Made by a program: the position numbers and the translations under genes. A DNA stretch of 64,000 nt from Polyangiaceae bacterium (GTDB lineage: Bacteria; Myxococcota_A; Polyangia; Polyangiales; Polyangiaceae), in NCBI GenBank assembly GCA_016712345.1, contig JADJRH010000001.1, positions 1-64,000 of the forward strand, written 5' to 3'. Below the pieces are notes generated by a model, which saw nothing but the letters and a program-made list of their open reading frames with translations, was not told the DNA's origin and searched no databases. Below are positions 54,512-63,235 of the stretch, one piece after another (the first letter of the stretch is position 1; each line of letters begins with the position of its first letter).

Positions 54512-57500
54512 ATGCGGCGCGGTGCGGCCTTGTTGACCGGTTTGGTGTGGGCAGGCGCCTGCACCCAAACCTTACCCAGTCAACCCGGATCCAATCCGCA
54601 CGCCCAGGTGAAGTTGCAGGACGCCGCTGCGAAGCTGCCGTATGAAAGTCCGGCGCGATGGGAAGTGTTTCCCGATCGAAACTCAACGTTCACGAGTTTT
54701 ATGCGGCTTGGCGACGGGCGTTGCCTGGCGGTTCAACACGAGGGGCAGCGGCTGCTTTTCTCGAAGGTGATTTCTGTACAACCATCGGTTCCCGATCCCG
54801 ACATTGCAAACATGTCAGATCAGGACTTGGTTGACCAGTATGGTGAGGGGCCCTACCCGGGCGATGAGATCGACGGTGCGGGAACCTACCAATGTGCGGG
54901 AACGGCGCTTTCGGCCCATGATTACGCCCCGGAGCCGATCGTTCGCATTGTGCGCGCACCTTCGAGTTTTCGATACATCGGAGAGAGTGGCACTGTGCAC
55001 GAGTCTACCACTCCACTTGGAAATTTTGTTCGGCGAATCTACCCGCCTGAACCGGTGCTAACTGTGAAAGGCGCCGGGACCATGCTGTTTGCTGTGACGC
55101 GAACGGGCAAGCTTCTTCGATGGGAAGAAGAAGGTGGGTATGTTCCTGTGAATGTGGATGGCGCAATGATTGTAGATGTTGCGCTTTTGAGTTCAAACGC
55201 GGTGCTTGCAGTGGCGGCCCCTGAAGCAATTTATACAAGTGTGGATGGTGGAAAAAAATTTACCAAACGCAATGTGAAACCTATTGGGGCGGTATCGGCG
55301 GACAGGGTAAGACGCTTACAAATCGGGGTGCGTGGGGCGCTGAAAAATTGGGTGTGGAACGGCACTGAAAACGGCGACTTGACTGAATCGAACCAGACGT
55401 TTTCAGACCAGAATCCTGTGGTCGCCTTTGACACGCAGCCGCGAGCGGTTGCGCAACATTTTCACTATCAAAAAGCGGCAATTGACGGCAATACAATTTG
55501 GTACTTTGCCCACCCGAGGGATTCTACCGAGCTTTACAAGTACGCGATGGACGGAACCTCCTTCCGGCGACTTGACTCTCTTAGGGACGAAACTTCCCAG
55601 GTCGGGGCGCTGGCAGCGCGGGGCGAACACGTTGCCGTTCTGATGCTGGAGTGGACGCATTTGGGAAGTTCACCTCACTTGAGAGTCAGTCATAACGGTG
55701 GGGCGACTTTTGAATCGCGCGTAGATCTGACATCCAGTGATCTGGGGAGAGCAAAAATCGCCATTTTGGCGGACGGCACGGTGTTTACGGCGGGGTTATG
55801 CCGAGAAGAAGGAGAAGGGGATCGGAGCGAGGAATGTTCAGGCCGCCCGATGTTATACAAGTCTGACAGGACTTGGGTAGAAGTGGAACCTGAATTGCGT
55901 GGGAAGATTGTGGGTCAGTTGGCTTTGTCGGCGGACGGTCGATCGGCCTACATGTTGTGGATGCCCGACGGCGAATCAACGTTGTCCTTGCTCGTTTCTC
56001 ACGACGGTGGCGCGCACTTCACCGAACACGTTTTGCGCGCCGAAGTGCATGAGGAGACGTGGTACTTTCAAGGTGATGACACGGCGCAGTTGAGCGTGTC
56101 GGAAACCGGAACTGTTGGAATGTCTGTGGAGCGTTCGGGGGAACGCATTCGGGTGTGGCTCACAACGGACAAAGACGGTGAAAACGCAAGGGTGGGTGAC
56201 GTTCCCGCTGACGATATGGTGGTGGCCGGGTTTGGCGACAGGGTTCTGGCCGTTCGCGGCCGAGCAACGCAGGCCGCAACCGAGGGTAGCATCTGGGAGT
56301 CGTCCGACGGCGGGCATACCTGGCAGGAGGCGCCCGCACCGGTGGCCGTTGCGCGCGAGTTTCACCGTTATGACGACGTGGCTTGCAGCGCCATGGGATG
56401 TTTGGTTGGCAGCGAAGTGGTGCGTGTGGGATGGGGATCTGACAAATCTGCCCCCCTTCTTTTTAACCCTCCCCAAACACCGGAGCCGGCGGCGACGCTG
56501 CGAACGGCGATCACCTGCGAGCCTGCAAAAAAAGGGAGTTGGACCAGTATTGCCAACGTTGCCGACCTGAATGTGATGCCCACGGAAGGCTCGGCGGCGC
56601 GTAGAAACGTGGCATGGTTGGTTCCAACAATGAACCCCAAAACAGGGGCGGCGGGGGTGGTCACCGCGGTGCTCGCCGAAAACGGAACGGGGGAGGGGCG
56701 GATTGTTACGAAGCAGCTTTTTCCACCCGAAAAAACCGGAACATCATGGGGGTTTATTTCGACAACCCAAATTGAAGGTGTGGCCATGGCGAGAGCGCCC
56801 ATTGGCCGTGTCGCCACCGGTGTATCAAATACCGGTGAAACGCCGGCAACCCGGTTAAGAAACCTCGAAGTCGCATGGGAGAACATTGAAGAAGGAACAA
56901 CGTCGCGCGGCACAATTGCCGATGCGGGTGTTGTCAACGCAACAGAAAACGGGGCGACCTACCCACGGCATGAGATGTTTGGACTGGATGTGTTGTCGGT
57001 GACACCGGGTGGAATTTTTGTGCGTCCCGACCCTTCAGCGAACGAGACGTTTTTTATCGATTCGCACGGGAAAGTAAAGTCTCTCAAATTTTCAGGTTGG
57101 CCCGCCCCTATGCGTGATTGGTCGATTCTGAACACGAGCGAACCGGTGAACGTGGGCGGCACATTCATCATGACAGGTTTGGCGAGGCGCGTTCAGGATC
57201 GCGAAACCAACACACTTGTGCTGGCAGCACCCCCACCTGCCGGCAGCAAGCCCAACGCGCCGTGGAACGTTTGGGCGTCTACCCTCGGGCCCGCTTCGTC
57301 GAGTGACGACCGGCGCCACGTGAGCGTGGATTATATGTATGAAGGAGGGCAGTTGGGTTTGTACCTTGTTGCCACTGTTCCTTCGGCGGATTTTGCCCGC
57401 GCGTGGACAACGCGCATTCAAGCAGATGGCACGTTGAGCGCAGCCGCGCCGGCCCCCACCGTTTTTGAACTGGGGACCAAGCCTCGACCGTGCACCCATG

Positions 57501-57937
57501 ATGAACGAGCGAAGTGGCCTCGCCTGCGAACTCAAACTGCCTATCGCGGGCAAACTTTGTTTCCTGGAACGCGTCATCCCGTGCTTGTGGATGACGGGCT
57601 TGGGCCGATGCCTGCGCCGAGCAGCAATCTCGACTCTGAGGGACTCGGTTTTAGACCCACCCTACCCCCTTCAAAAACAAGACGCGTTGGGAAGATCGAC
57701 ATGTTGACAACCGGGGTGATTTTTCGCGGGCCGGCTGGTTCACCGTGTGTGGATGCGTTTGCCGCTGAAAATGTGGAAAATCCAGGGGAGGTTGTTCTGA
57801 TCTTGGGCGACCTCCAACGAGCGTGGTTGTTTCGCGAGACGGACGGGGAGCTGCCGGGGCTTGATGTACACCCGCTGGAATGTCGGTATGCGCCGACGGC
57901 AATCGTGCCTGACAAGATCCTCTCGGCGAATCGATGA
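54512..57937 (+). CDS. Giant BNR/Asp-box repeat lipoprotein
   Basis: 1141 residues. Lipobox-like VWAGAC near residue 17. At least four Asp-boxes (S-x-D-G-G-x-x-F/W): SVDGGKKF, SHNGGATF, SHDGGAHF and SSDGGHTW, typical of sialidase- and sortilin-type propellers. No catalytic sialidase Arg triad is recognisable. Co-transcribed with the TolB-like gene, so both may act at the cell surface. Confidence 0.75.
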   Translation: MRRGAALLTGLVWAGACTQTLPSQPGSNPHAQVKLQDAAAKLPYESPARWEVFPDRNSTFTSFMRLGDGRCLAVQHEGQRLLFSKVISVQPSVPDPDIANMSDQDLVDQYGEGPYPGDEIDGAGTYQCAGTALSAHDYAPEPIVRIVRAPSSFRYIGESGTVHESTTPLGNFVRRIYPPEPVLTVKGAGTMLFAVTRTGKLLRWEEEGGYVPVNVDGAMIVDVALLSSNAVLAVAAPEAIYTSVDGGKKFTKRNVKPIGAVSADRVRRLQIGVRGALKNWVWNGTENGDLTESNQTFSDQNPVVAFDTQPRAVAQHFHYQKAAIDGNTIWYFAHPRDSTELYKYAMDGTSFRRLDSLRDETSQVGALAARGEHVAVLMLEWTHLGSSPHLRVSHNGGATFESRVDLTSSDLGRAKIAILADGTVFTAGLCREEGEGDRSEECSGRPMLYKSDRTWVEVEPELRGKIVGQLALSADGRSAYMLWMPDGESTLSLLVSHDGGAHFTEHVLRAEVHEETWYFQGDDTAQLSVSETGTVGMSVERSGERIRVWLTTDKDGENARVGDVPADDMVVAGFGDRVLAVRGRATQAATEGSIWESSDGGHTWQEAPAPVAVAREFHRYDDVACSAMGCLVGSEVVRVGWGSDKSAPLLFNPPQTPEPAATLRTAITCEPAKKGSWTSIANVADLNVMPTEGSAARRNVAWLVPTMNPKTGAAGVVTAVLAENGTGEGRIVTKQLFPPEKTGTSWGFISTTQIEGVAMARAPIGRVATGVSNTGETPATRLRNLEVAWENIEEGTTSRGTIADAGVVNATENGATYPRHEMFGLDVLSVTPGGIFVRPDPSANETFFIDSHGKVKSLKFSGWPAPMRDWSILNTSEPVNVGGTFIMTGLARRVQDRETNTLVLAAPPPAGSKPNAPWNVWASTLGPASSSDDRRHVSVDYMYEGGQLGLYLVATVPSADFARAWTTRIQADGTLSAAAPAPTVFELGTKPRPCTHDERAKWPRLRTQTAYRGQTLFPGTRHPVLVDDGLGPMPAPSSNLDSEGLGFRPTLPPSKTRRVGKIDMLTTGVIFRGPAGSPCVDAFAAENVENPGEVVLILGDLQRAWLFRETDGELPGLDVHPLECRYAPTAIVPDKILSANR

Positions 57938-58055
57938 CGCATGAAGTGTGGGCGCAAAGGGTGTGCGAAAGCTGGTTCGCTTTGTTTTTTTGGCGCGGAT
58001 CCTTGCGCACCGCGACAAAGGGCCGCTAGGCTGTGGGTTCGCTTGGAGGCGGGAG

Positions 58056-58886
58056 ATGCGCAGACCGAACAAGTTGGATCTCAGAAAAACGCTCTTCATC
58101 CTCCCCAACCTCATCACACTTTCATCGGTGTTTTGCGGGTTTGATTCACTCCGCATCTCCGCTTCAGCGCAGGGCGAAGAGGATTTTTATCGGGCGGCGC
58201 TCTTAATTGTGTTTGCAATGTTGTTCGACATGCTCGACGGCCGCGTGGCTCGCATGACGAAAACGCAGAGCGCGTTTGGATTGCAGATCGATTCGCTGGC
58301 GGACGTGGTTTCGTTCGGCGCAGCGCCCGCGCTCCTTGTGTACCAATGGACGTTGCGACAGCTGGGCACGTGGGGCTTGGTGGTTTCGTTTTTGTTTGTG
58401 GCCTGCGGCGCCGTTCGTTTGGCGCGTTTCAATGTGCTTTCAATGGGCGAGAGTGGAAAGCCCACCAAACCTTCAAAGTACATTGTGGGCCTGCCGATCC
58501 CGGGCGCAGCCGGCATTTTGGTGTCGATCGTTGTGGCCAATCACGCAGTCGCCGGTGCAATGGGCAAGGCTGAATACGCGTGGGGAATGCTTGGTGTAAC
58601 GGCCTTTCTGTCGTTTTTGATGGTGTCCACAATTAAGTTCCGCTCGTTCAAAGACGTGAAGCTCAACGTGCGAACGGTCCTGTTCGTTGTTTTTGCGATC
58701 GGGTCGTCTGTGTTCATTTCAATGCAAATGAAGCCGGCTTTCGTGCTTGTTTGGCTTCTCGGCTTTTATATTTTGCTCGGCATCTTTGAGTCGTTGTGGC
58801 AACTTCCGCAGCGCTTCTTAAAGCGGCGCGATGCGGGCCAGGGTGAGAGCGATTCACAAGTTCCTCCCGAGCCCCCCGCCGGCTGA
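58056..58886 (+). CDS. pssA: CDP-diacylglycerol-serine O-phosphatidyltransferase
   Basis: 276 residues from ATG 58056, preceded by GGAGGCGGGAG. The CDP-alcohol phosphotransferase motif D-G-x2-A-R-x8-G-x3-D-x3-D is complete (MLDGRVARMTK...FGLQIDSLADVVSFG). Several membrane helices. Makes phosphatidylserine from CDP-diacylglycerol and serine, the precursor of phosphatidylethanolamine. Confidence 0.92.
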   Translation: MRRPNKLDLRKTLFILPNLITLSSVFCGFDSLRISASAQGEEDFYRAALLIVFAMLFDMLDGRVARMTKTQSAFGLQIDSLADVVSFGAAPALLVYQWTLRQLGTWGLVVSFLFVACGAVRLARFNVLSMGESGKPTKPSKYIVGLPIPGAAGILVSIVVANHAVAGAMGKAEYAWGMLGVTAFLSFLMVSTIKFRSFKDVKLNVRTVLFVVFAIGSSVFISMQMKPAFVLVWLLGFYILLGIFESLWQLPQRFLKRRDAGQGESDSQVPPEPPAG

Positions 58887-58929
58887 ACGATCGTTTTTAC
58901 AACTCCGATCTTGCCGTTTCTGATCGCAA

Positions 58930-59331
58930 ATGAAAAACCGGGTTTTTTTTCCCCAGGCCGCGCTTGATCAATGGATCGCTGAAGAGAGGGTTGATCTGCG
59001 CAACGACGAACTCACCATCAAAGCCGAAAACCGGAAGTACCGGATCATTGAGGCTGTGCGAATTCTGTCGGAAGTGACGGGCCAGCCCGATGTCAACGAG
59101 CTTGTGGGAAAGGTCAAGTCGCGGGCGTTTCTCACCGAGCTTGGGGCAGAACTTCTCGAAGGGTCGGTGATCTTGGGGGACAATGCATACGACGCGGTGC
59201 CGGGGTTTGTGGGCGCGCCGGTGGGTACATTTGCCGATCATCGCAAGCAGACGCCGCAGTCTGAAATGGTGACGCGGACCATTAAAAACGACGAGGATCT
59301 GCTGGCAGAGTTGCTCATCCGCAAGTTGTAG
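58930..59331 (+). CDS. Conserved-type small protein, function unknown
   Basis: 133 residues. MKNRVFFPQAALDQWIAEER, ELTIKAENRKYRIIEAVRIL and KVKSRAFLTELGAELLEGSV suggest a soluble alpha/beta protein. I recall similar proteins in Myxococcota but no assigned role. Follows pssA by 43 bp. Confidence 0.7.
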   Translation: MKNRVFFPQAALDQWIAEERVDLRNDELTIKAENRKYRIIEAVRILSEVTGQPDVNELVGKVKSRAFLTELGAELLEGSVILGDNAYDAVPGFVGAPVGTFADHRKQTPQSEMVTRTIKNDEDLLAELLIRKL

Positions 59332-59403
59332 GTCGCGGCGCAACACTTCTTTGCAAACTTGCCCTTCACGAACGCGCGGAGCGGCTTACCATGGAGGCCC
59401 CGT

Positions 59404-60669
59404 ATGATGAATCCAGCGCTCCCGTCGGTTCCATCGAAAGTTGGATTGACTCATCTCCAAGAAACAGTGGCCGCGCCCACAATCGCCCATGCGCAAACGC
59501 TGGTGAGCGTGTCGGTGCGCGAAGCCCCACAAATGACTATGGGGGTGCGCACAACGGTGCTTCCGCGAATTGAAGTGAAGGGTACACAAGCCGAACTGGT
59601 GTTCGACGGCAAGACGCGGTTCGAAAAAATTCGAGTCTTGGGTGAGGGCGGTTTGGGCGAAGTGGTGGGCGCGCACGACCATGACATCGGCCGCAAGGTG
59701 GCCATTAAGAGACTCAAAGCCGAGGTTCGATCCCCCGCTGCTTTGGCCCGTTTCGTAGATGAAATTCGCACGATCGGTAAACTCGATCACCCGAACATCA
59801 TTCCAATTCACGACGTGGGGATGGATGAAACGGGGGATTTGTATTTCGTGATGAAATACGTGGAGGGCGAAACGCTGGAGTCGATCATTGAAAAGCTCGC
59901 AGCGGGTGACCCGCAGTATCATCGGCACTACACGTTTGAGCGACGTGTGGAGATCTTTCGATCCCTTTTGGAAGCGCTCGCTTTTGCCCACGACAAGGGG
60001 ATTATTCATCGCGACCTGAAGCCGGCCAACATCATGATTGGCAAGTTCGGTGAAGTGATGTTGATGGACTGGGGCATTGCCAAGAGTCTGTGCGGCGATA
60101 CACCGGAGTTGCCTGTTGTTTCGGTGGGGGCGCCTGCAACTCCGGGATCCACGGCACGCGCCTTTGAAACACAGCTCGGCGCCCTTGTTGGCACTCCACT
60201 CTACATGGCGCCTGAACAGGCATCGGGGCTGCCAACAGACGAGCGGAGTGATGTGTATTCAGCCTGCATGGTTTTGTGCGAACTCTTGTATTTGCGGCAC
60301 CCTTTTCAAGACAAGCGTTCACTCGACGAGGTGCTTCACGCGGCGCGGACAGAAGCCATTCGGTTGGATCTGCGCGACATTCCGCATCAGCCGCCGGTGC
60401 CCGCCGAGTTGATGTGGTTTTTAAAACACGGGTTGGAGAAAGATCCGAGTCGAAGGTACCCTTCGGTGCGGGCAATGCTGGAGTTATTGGACAGGCGAGC
60501 TGAAGGGGATATTCGGGTGGAGTGTCCAGTGACAGCCATGAAGCAGGTGAGCATCAAGTCAACCAAGTTTATCGATCGTCACCCAGTTGTGTTTATTGGA
60601 CTCACCACGTCTTTTCTACTGTTGTTTATTGCGATGACGGTCATGGCCGTTGGCGCGATGGCTGGGTGA
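59404..60669 (+). CDS. Hanks-type Ser/Thr protein kinase with C-terminal TM
   Basis: 421 residues from ATG 59404 (GGAGG upstream). Residues about 70-350 form the kinase: glycine loop LGEGGLGEVVGA, VAIKRL, IIHRDLKPANIMI, DWGIAK replacing DFG, and GTPLYMAPEQ. A final helix (VFIGLTTSFLLLFIAMTVMA) anchors it in the membrane with almost no external domain. DWG kinases are common in bacteria and are usually active. Substrate unknown; the two FGE lipoprotein genes follow. Confidence 0.92.
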   Translation: MMNPALPSVPSKVGLTHLQETVAAPTIAHAQTLVSVSVREAPQMTMGVRTTVLPRIEVKGTQAELVFDGKTRFEKIRVLGEGGLGEVVGAHDHDIGRKVAIKRLKAEVRSPAALARFVDEIRTIGKLDHPNIIPIHDVGMDETGDLYFVMKYVEGETLESIIEKLAAGDPQYHRHYTFERRVEIFRSLLEALAFAHDKGIIHRDLKPANIMIGKFGEVMLMDWGIAKSLCGDTPELPVVSVGAPATPGSTARAFETQLGALVGTPLYMAPEQASGLPTDERSDVYSACMVLCELLYLRHPFQDKRSLDEVLHAARTEAIRLDLRDIPHQPPVPAELMWFLKHGLEKDPSRRYPSVRAMLELLDRRAEGDIRVECPVTAMKQVSIKSTKFIDRHPVVFIGLTTSFLLLFIAMTVMAVGAMAG

Positions 60670-60682
60670 CGGGTAAGGTCGG

Positions 60683-60808
60683 TTGAGCCGGCTTGATGTC
60701 GTGTCTTCTTCTGACTTTTGGCTGAAAGCGTTGTCACCCCTCGGATGGGTGGTGGTTTTGTTTGTCATGACGGGTCTGGCCATTTACCTCCTGCGGAAGC
60801 TTCGATAA
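60683..60808 (+). CDS. Small single-pass membrane peptide (41 aa)
   Basis: From TTG 60683 (AAGG just upstream), or GTG 60701 for a shorter form. The sequence is a short polar head, WLKALSPLGW, one hydrophobic helix (VVVLFVMTGLAIYLL) and a basic tail RKLR. It fits between kinase and FGE genes on the same strand. Too short for certainty. Confidence 0.45.
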   Translation: MSRLDVVSSSDFWLKALSPLGWVVVLFVMTGLAIYLLRKLR

Positions 60809-60828
60809 AGAGGCGCAGAGGGTTGGCC

Positions 60829-61827
60829 ATGTCGCGTGCGGTTTTTTTGGTGGCAATCGGCCTATGGGTAGGTTGCAACTCAGCGCAACCGTCGGGTGTT
60901 GCGGCTGTCGGCAGCTCGGAAAGTGGGCCCAAATCCGTCGATGTTGGCACAGCGGCGGGTGGTACACCATCAGCGGAAGCAACGGCGTCGGGTGCCTCTT
61001 CCGGTGGTGGAATTGCAACGACTGCGGGCGTGGCCACGTCGGCGGATCCACAACCAACGGCGAGCGCTTCAGCCACCGCGAGCGCCGCTCTTCCAAGCGC
61101 GTCTGCGGCGGCGGCCTCCACCGAAACGGGTCGCTGTCCCAGTGGGATGATTCACATTCCAGGTGGCTCGTTTAAGCGGCACAAACCGGGGAAACAGAAG
61201 CTCGCAACGGTCAAGGGGTTTTGTCTCGACAAGGCCGAAGTTACCGTTTTAGAATACAAAGAGTGCGTGAAAGAAAAAAAGTGCTCGCCGCGCTGTTTGG
61301 AAATTGGAAAATGCACGGCCGTGCCCGTTGACGCCGATTGGCCGGATCCGATGGAAGCCATTCGCGCGAGCATGTTTTGCAATGGGTCGCGAAATGATCG
61401 CGACGGCCATCCTGTAAACTGTGTGAGTTTCAGTGAAGCAAAAGGGTATTGCGAAAGTAGAAACAAGCGTCTACCCACCGGTGACGAGTGGGAATGGGCG
61501 GTGGTGGGTGACAAGTCGGCTCCGATCTTCCCATGGGGGCAGAGAGCCCCTGAAGGCGGTGACCTGTGTTGGGGGAAGCCTTACAAGCGGTCGATGACTT
61601 GTGTTCCCGGCAGCTACGATAAAGATGTGAGTCGGCACGGCGTTGTGGATATGACGGGGAACTTGTCAGAATGGGTGGTGGATGACACGCGCTCTCCACC
61701 GCGCGCGCAACTGCGAGGCTCCAGTTGGTACGCCATTGACGATGGGTACGTTCAGGCGGCTTTGTGGGGGTTTGAGTCGACGTCGGGTAGAAGTGAGGTG
61801 TTTGGATTCAGGTGCGCAAAAGATTAG
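60829..61827 (+). CDS. FGE-sulfatase-fold (SUMF1-like) lipoprotein
   Basis: 332 residues from ATG 60829. Lipobox IGLWVGC, an Ala/Ser/Thr linker to about 105, then the FGE fold: MIHIPGGSFKRHK, FCLDKAEVTVLEYKEC, NKRLPTGDEWEWAVVG, VDMTGNLSEWVVDD and LRGSSWYAIDDGY...FGFRCAKD. The copper-binding Cys pair of true formylglycine enzymes is not evident, so a binding or structural role is more likely. Convergent with the next gene, 7 bp apart. Confidence 0.85.
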   Translation: MSRAVFLVAIGLWVGCNSAQPSGVAAVGSSESGPKSVDVGTAAGGTPSAEATASGASSGGGIATTAGVATSADPQPTASASATASAALPSASAAAASTETGRCPSGMIHIPGGSFKRHKPGKQKLATVKGFCLDKAEVTVLEYKECVKEKKCSPRCLEIGKCTAVPVDADWPDPMEAIRASMFCNGSRNDRDGHPVNCVSFSEAKGYCESRNKRLPTGDEWEWAVVGDKSAPIFPWGQRAPEGGDLCWGKPYKRSMTCVPGSYDKDVSRHGVVDMTGNLSEWVVDDTRSPPRAQLRGSSWYAIDDGYVQAALWGFESTSGRSEVFGFRCAKD

Positions 61828-61834
61828 CCGCGGC

Positions 61835-62911
61835 TCACTTGGCGTGGGAAGCCGAGCCTCCCGAAACACCTTGCGGCGAAGGCTTTGTGTCACCTGCAGG
61901 CGCGTCAAAAGCACAGCGTACACCTGTCATGTGGCTGACTGTGTCGGGACTGTCTTCACGAAAAACCGCCGGTCGAAGTTCTGTGGAGGCGCGCCTGTCT
62001 ACTCCGCCGATGTAACAGAAGCCGCCGCCGCGTGCCTTTTCAGTTGGGTCGGCACCGGCCATTTTTCCGGGAGATGTCGTCCACTCAAACATGGAGCCCG
62101 CCAGGTCAAAGTGGCCCCAGCGACCAACGCCTTTGGATTTGGAACCAACGGGTAGAATGTCTACCAGAGCGCAGGCCTTGTCGCCGTCACCGAGGCAATT
62201 ATAAACGGCGTGTTCGGGGCTGGGCGCTTCTGTTCCCCAAGGGTAGGGCCGGTCTTCTTCACCGCCGCGCGATGCTCGTGTCCACTCAATGTCAGTGGGT
62301 AGGCGTCCGCCGTCCCAAGCACAGAACGCGGCGGCGGTATACCAGGTGATGTTGTTTTTGGGGCGGTGGTCGTCGCCTCCTGTCCATGTGTCGTAGCGCT
62401 TCCACCCTTCGAGGTGGGCGGCGTCTTGGACCTTACCATTTTGGGGCCACTTGAGCTGGTGGCCTTCCCCATCGTCGTGGAGAACCTGACCCGGCTTGGG
62501 AACAGGTTGACCCGCGGCTACCCACGCGCGGAATCGGCCGACTGTCGCTTCAAACTTGTCAAGGTAGAAGGCTCGAACGAGCTTTTTTTCACCCGGGCCG
62601 GAGTCAAGCCTTCTGTACAAAACATCACCCGAGGGGACGAGAGCGCGGGCGCAGCAATGTTGCCCAGCGCCGCAGTCGTTACCGGCGCCCGCTCGACCGT
62701 CGCAACTTGGACCATGGGTAGGTTGGTCTGGAGTAGAAGCCGGGGGTGCAGGTGGGGGCGCTACCTCAACAGGGGCAGCGGCAACCGGTTCTGTGGCAGG
62801 AGCGGGTGTTGTGGGCGCCGGGGTTGGCTTGGGAAGCGCCGCAGTTTGAGGCTCGGGGGCGGCAGTGCACCCGGCAACGAAAAGAGCGCAGAAGTGGAGA
62901 GAGATTTTCAC
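61835..62911 (-). CDS. Second FGE-fold lipoprotein
   Basis: 358 residues from GTG 62911 with GAGGG 7 bp upstream. Lipobox LFVAGC, Pro/Ala/Thr linker, a small Cys cluster (CGAGQHCCAR), then FGE motifs: FYLDKFEATVGRFRAWV, DGGRLPTDIEWTRASRG, FDLAGSMFEWT and the final GVRCAFDAP. Divergent in sequence from the preceding FGE protein, so not a recent duplicate. Confidence 0.85.
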   Translation of the reverse strand: MKISLHFCALFVAGCTAAPEPQTAALPKPTPAPTTPAPATEPVAAAPVEVAPPPAPPASTPDQPTHGPSCDGRAGAGNDCGAGQHCCARALVPSGDVLYRRLDSGPGEKKLVRAFYLDKFEATVGRFRAWVAAGQPVPKPGQVLHDDGEGHQLKWPQNGKVQDAAHLEGWKRYDTWTGGDDHRPKNNITWYTAAAFCAWDGGRLPTDIEWTRASRGGEEDRPYPWGTEAPSPEHAVYNCLGDGDKACALVDILPVGSKSKGVGRWGHFDLAGSMFEWTTSPGKMAGADPTEKARGGGFCYIGGVDRRASTELRPAVFREDSPDTVSHMTGVRCAFDAPAGDTKPSPQGVSGGSASHAK

Positions 62912-63235
62912 GGTGTGCCCTCGCTTGGTCCGAAACGAAATCAGACCTCGACTGAAATCGCAAGCATGATTTGCGCTTTTTTCAGGTGAGCAATCGGCCG
63001 CGGGCCCAGAGCGACAGCTGAAACGTCACGCAACGAACGGACACGTTTGGATGCCTGTGACGTCTCTTCACCACCGGGAGAGCACAGAGGGTCACGGAGG
63101 ATTTCGGTTTGTCGGGCTGTGGATCTGCGTGATCTCCGTGCGTCCGTGTTGATTACGACGTGTCAGGAATCGAGACGTCTCAAGTCATTGCGAGGCGGCT
63201 GAAGTCCGGTTGAATGGGCCGCGAAACGTGACCGG
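62912..63235. other. Intergenic region with imperfect inverted repeat
   Basis: No gene. GCACAGAGGGTCACGGAGGA near 63084 is roughly complementary to CTGCGTGATCTCCGTGCG near 63127, an element type seen between genes in many bacteria. Confidence 0.5.
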
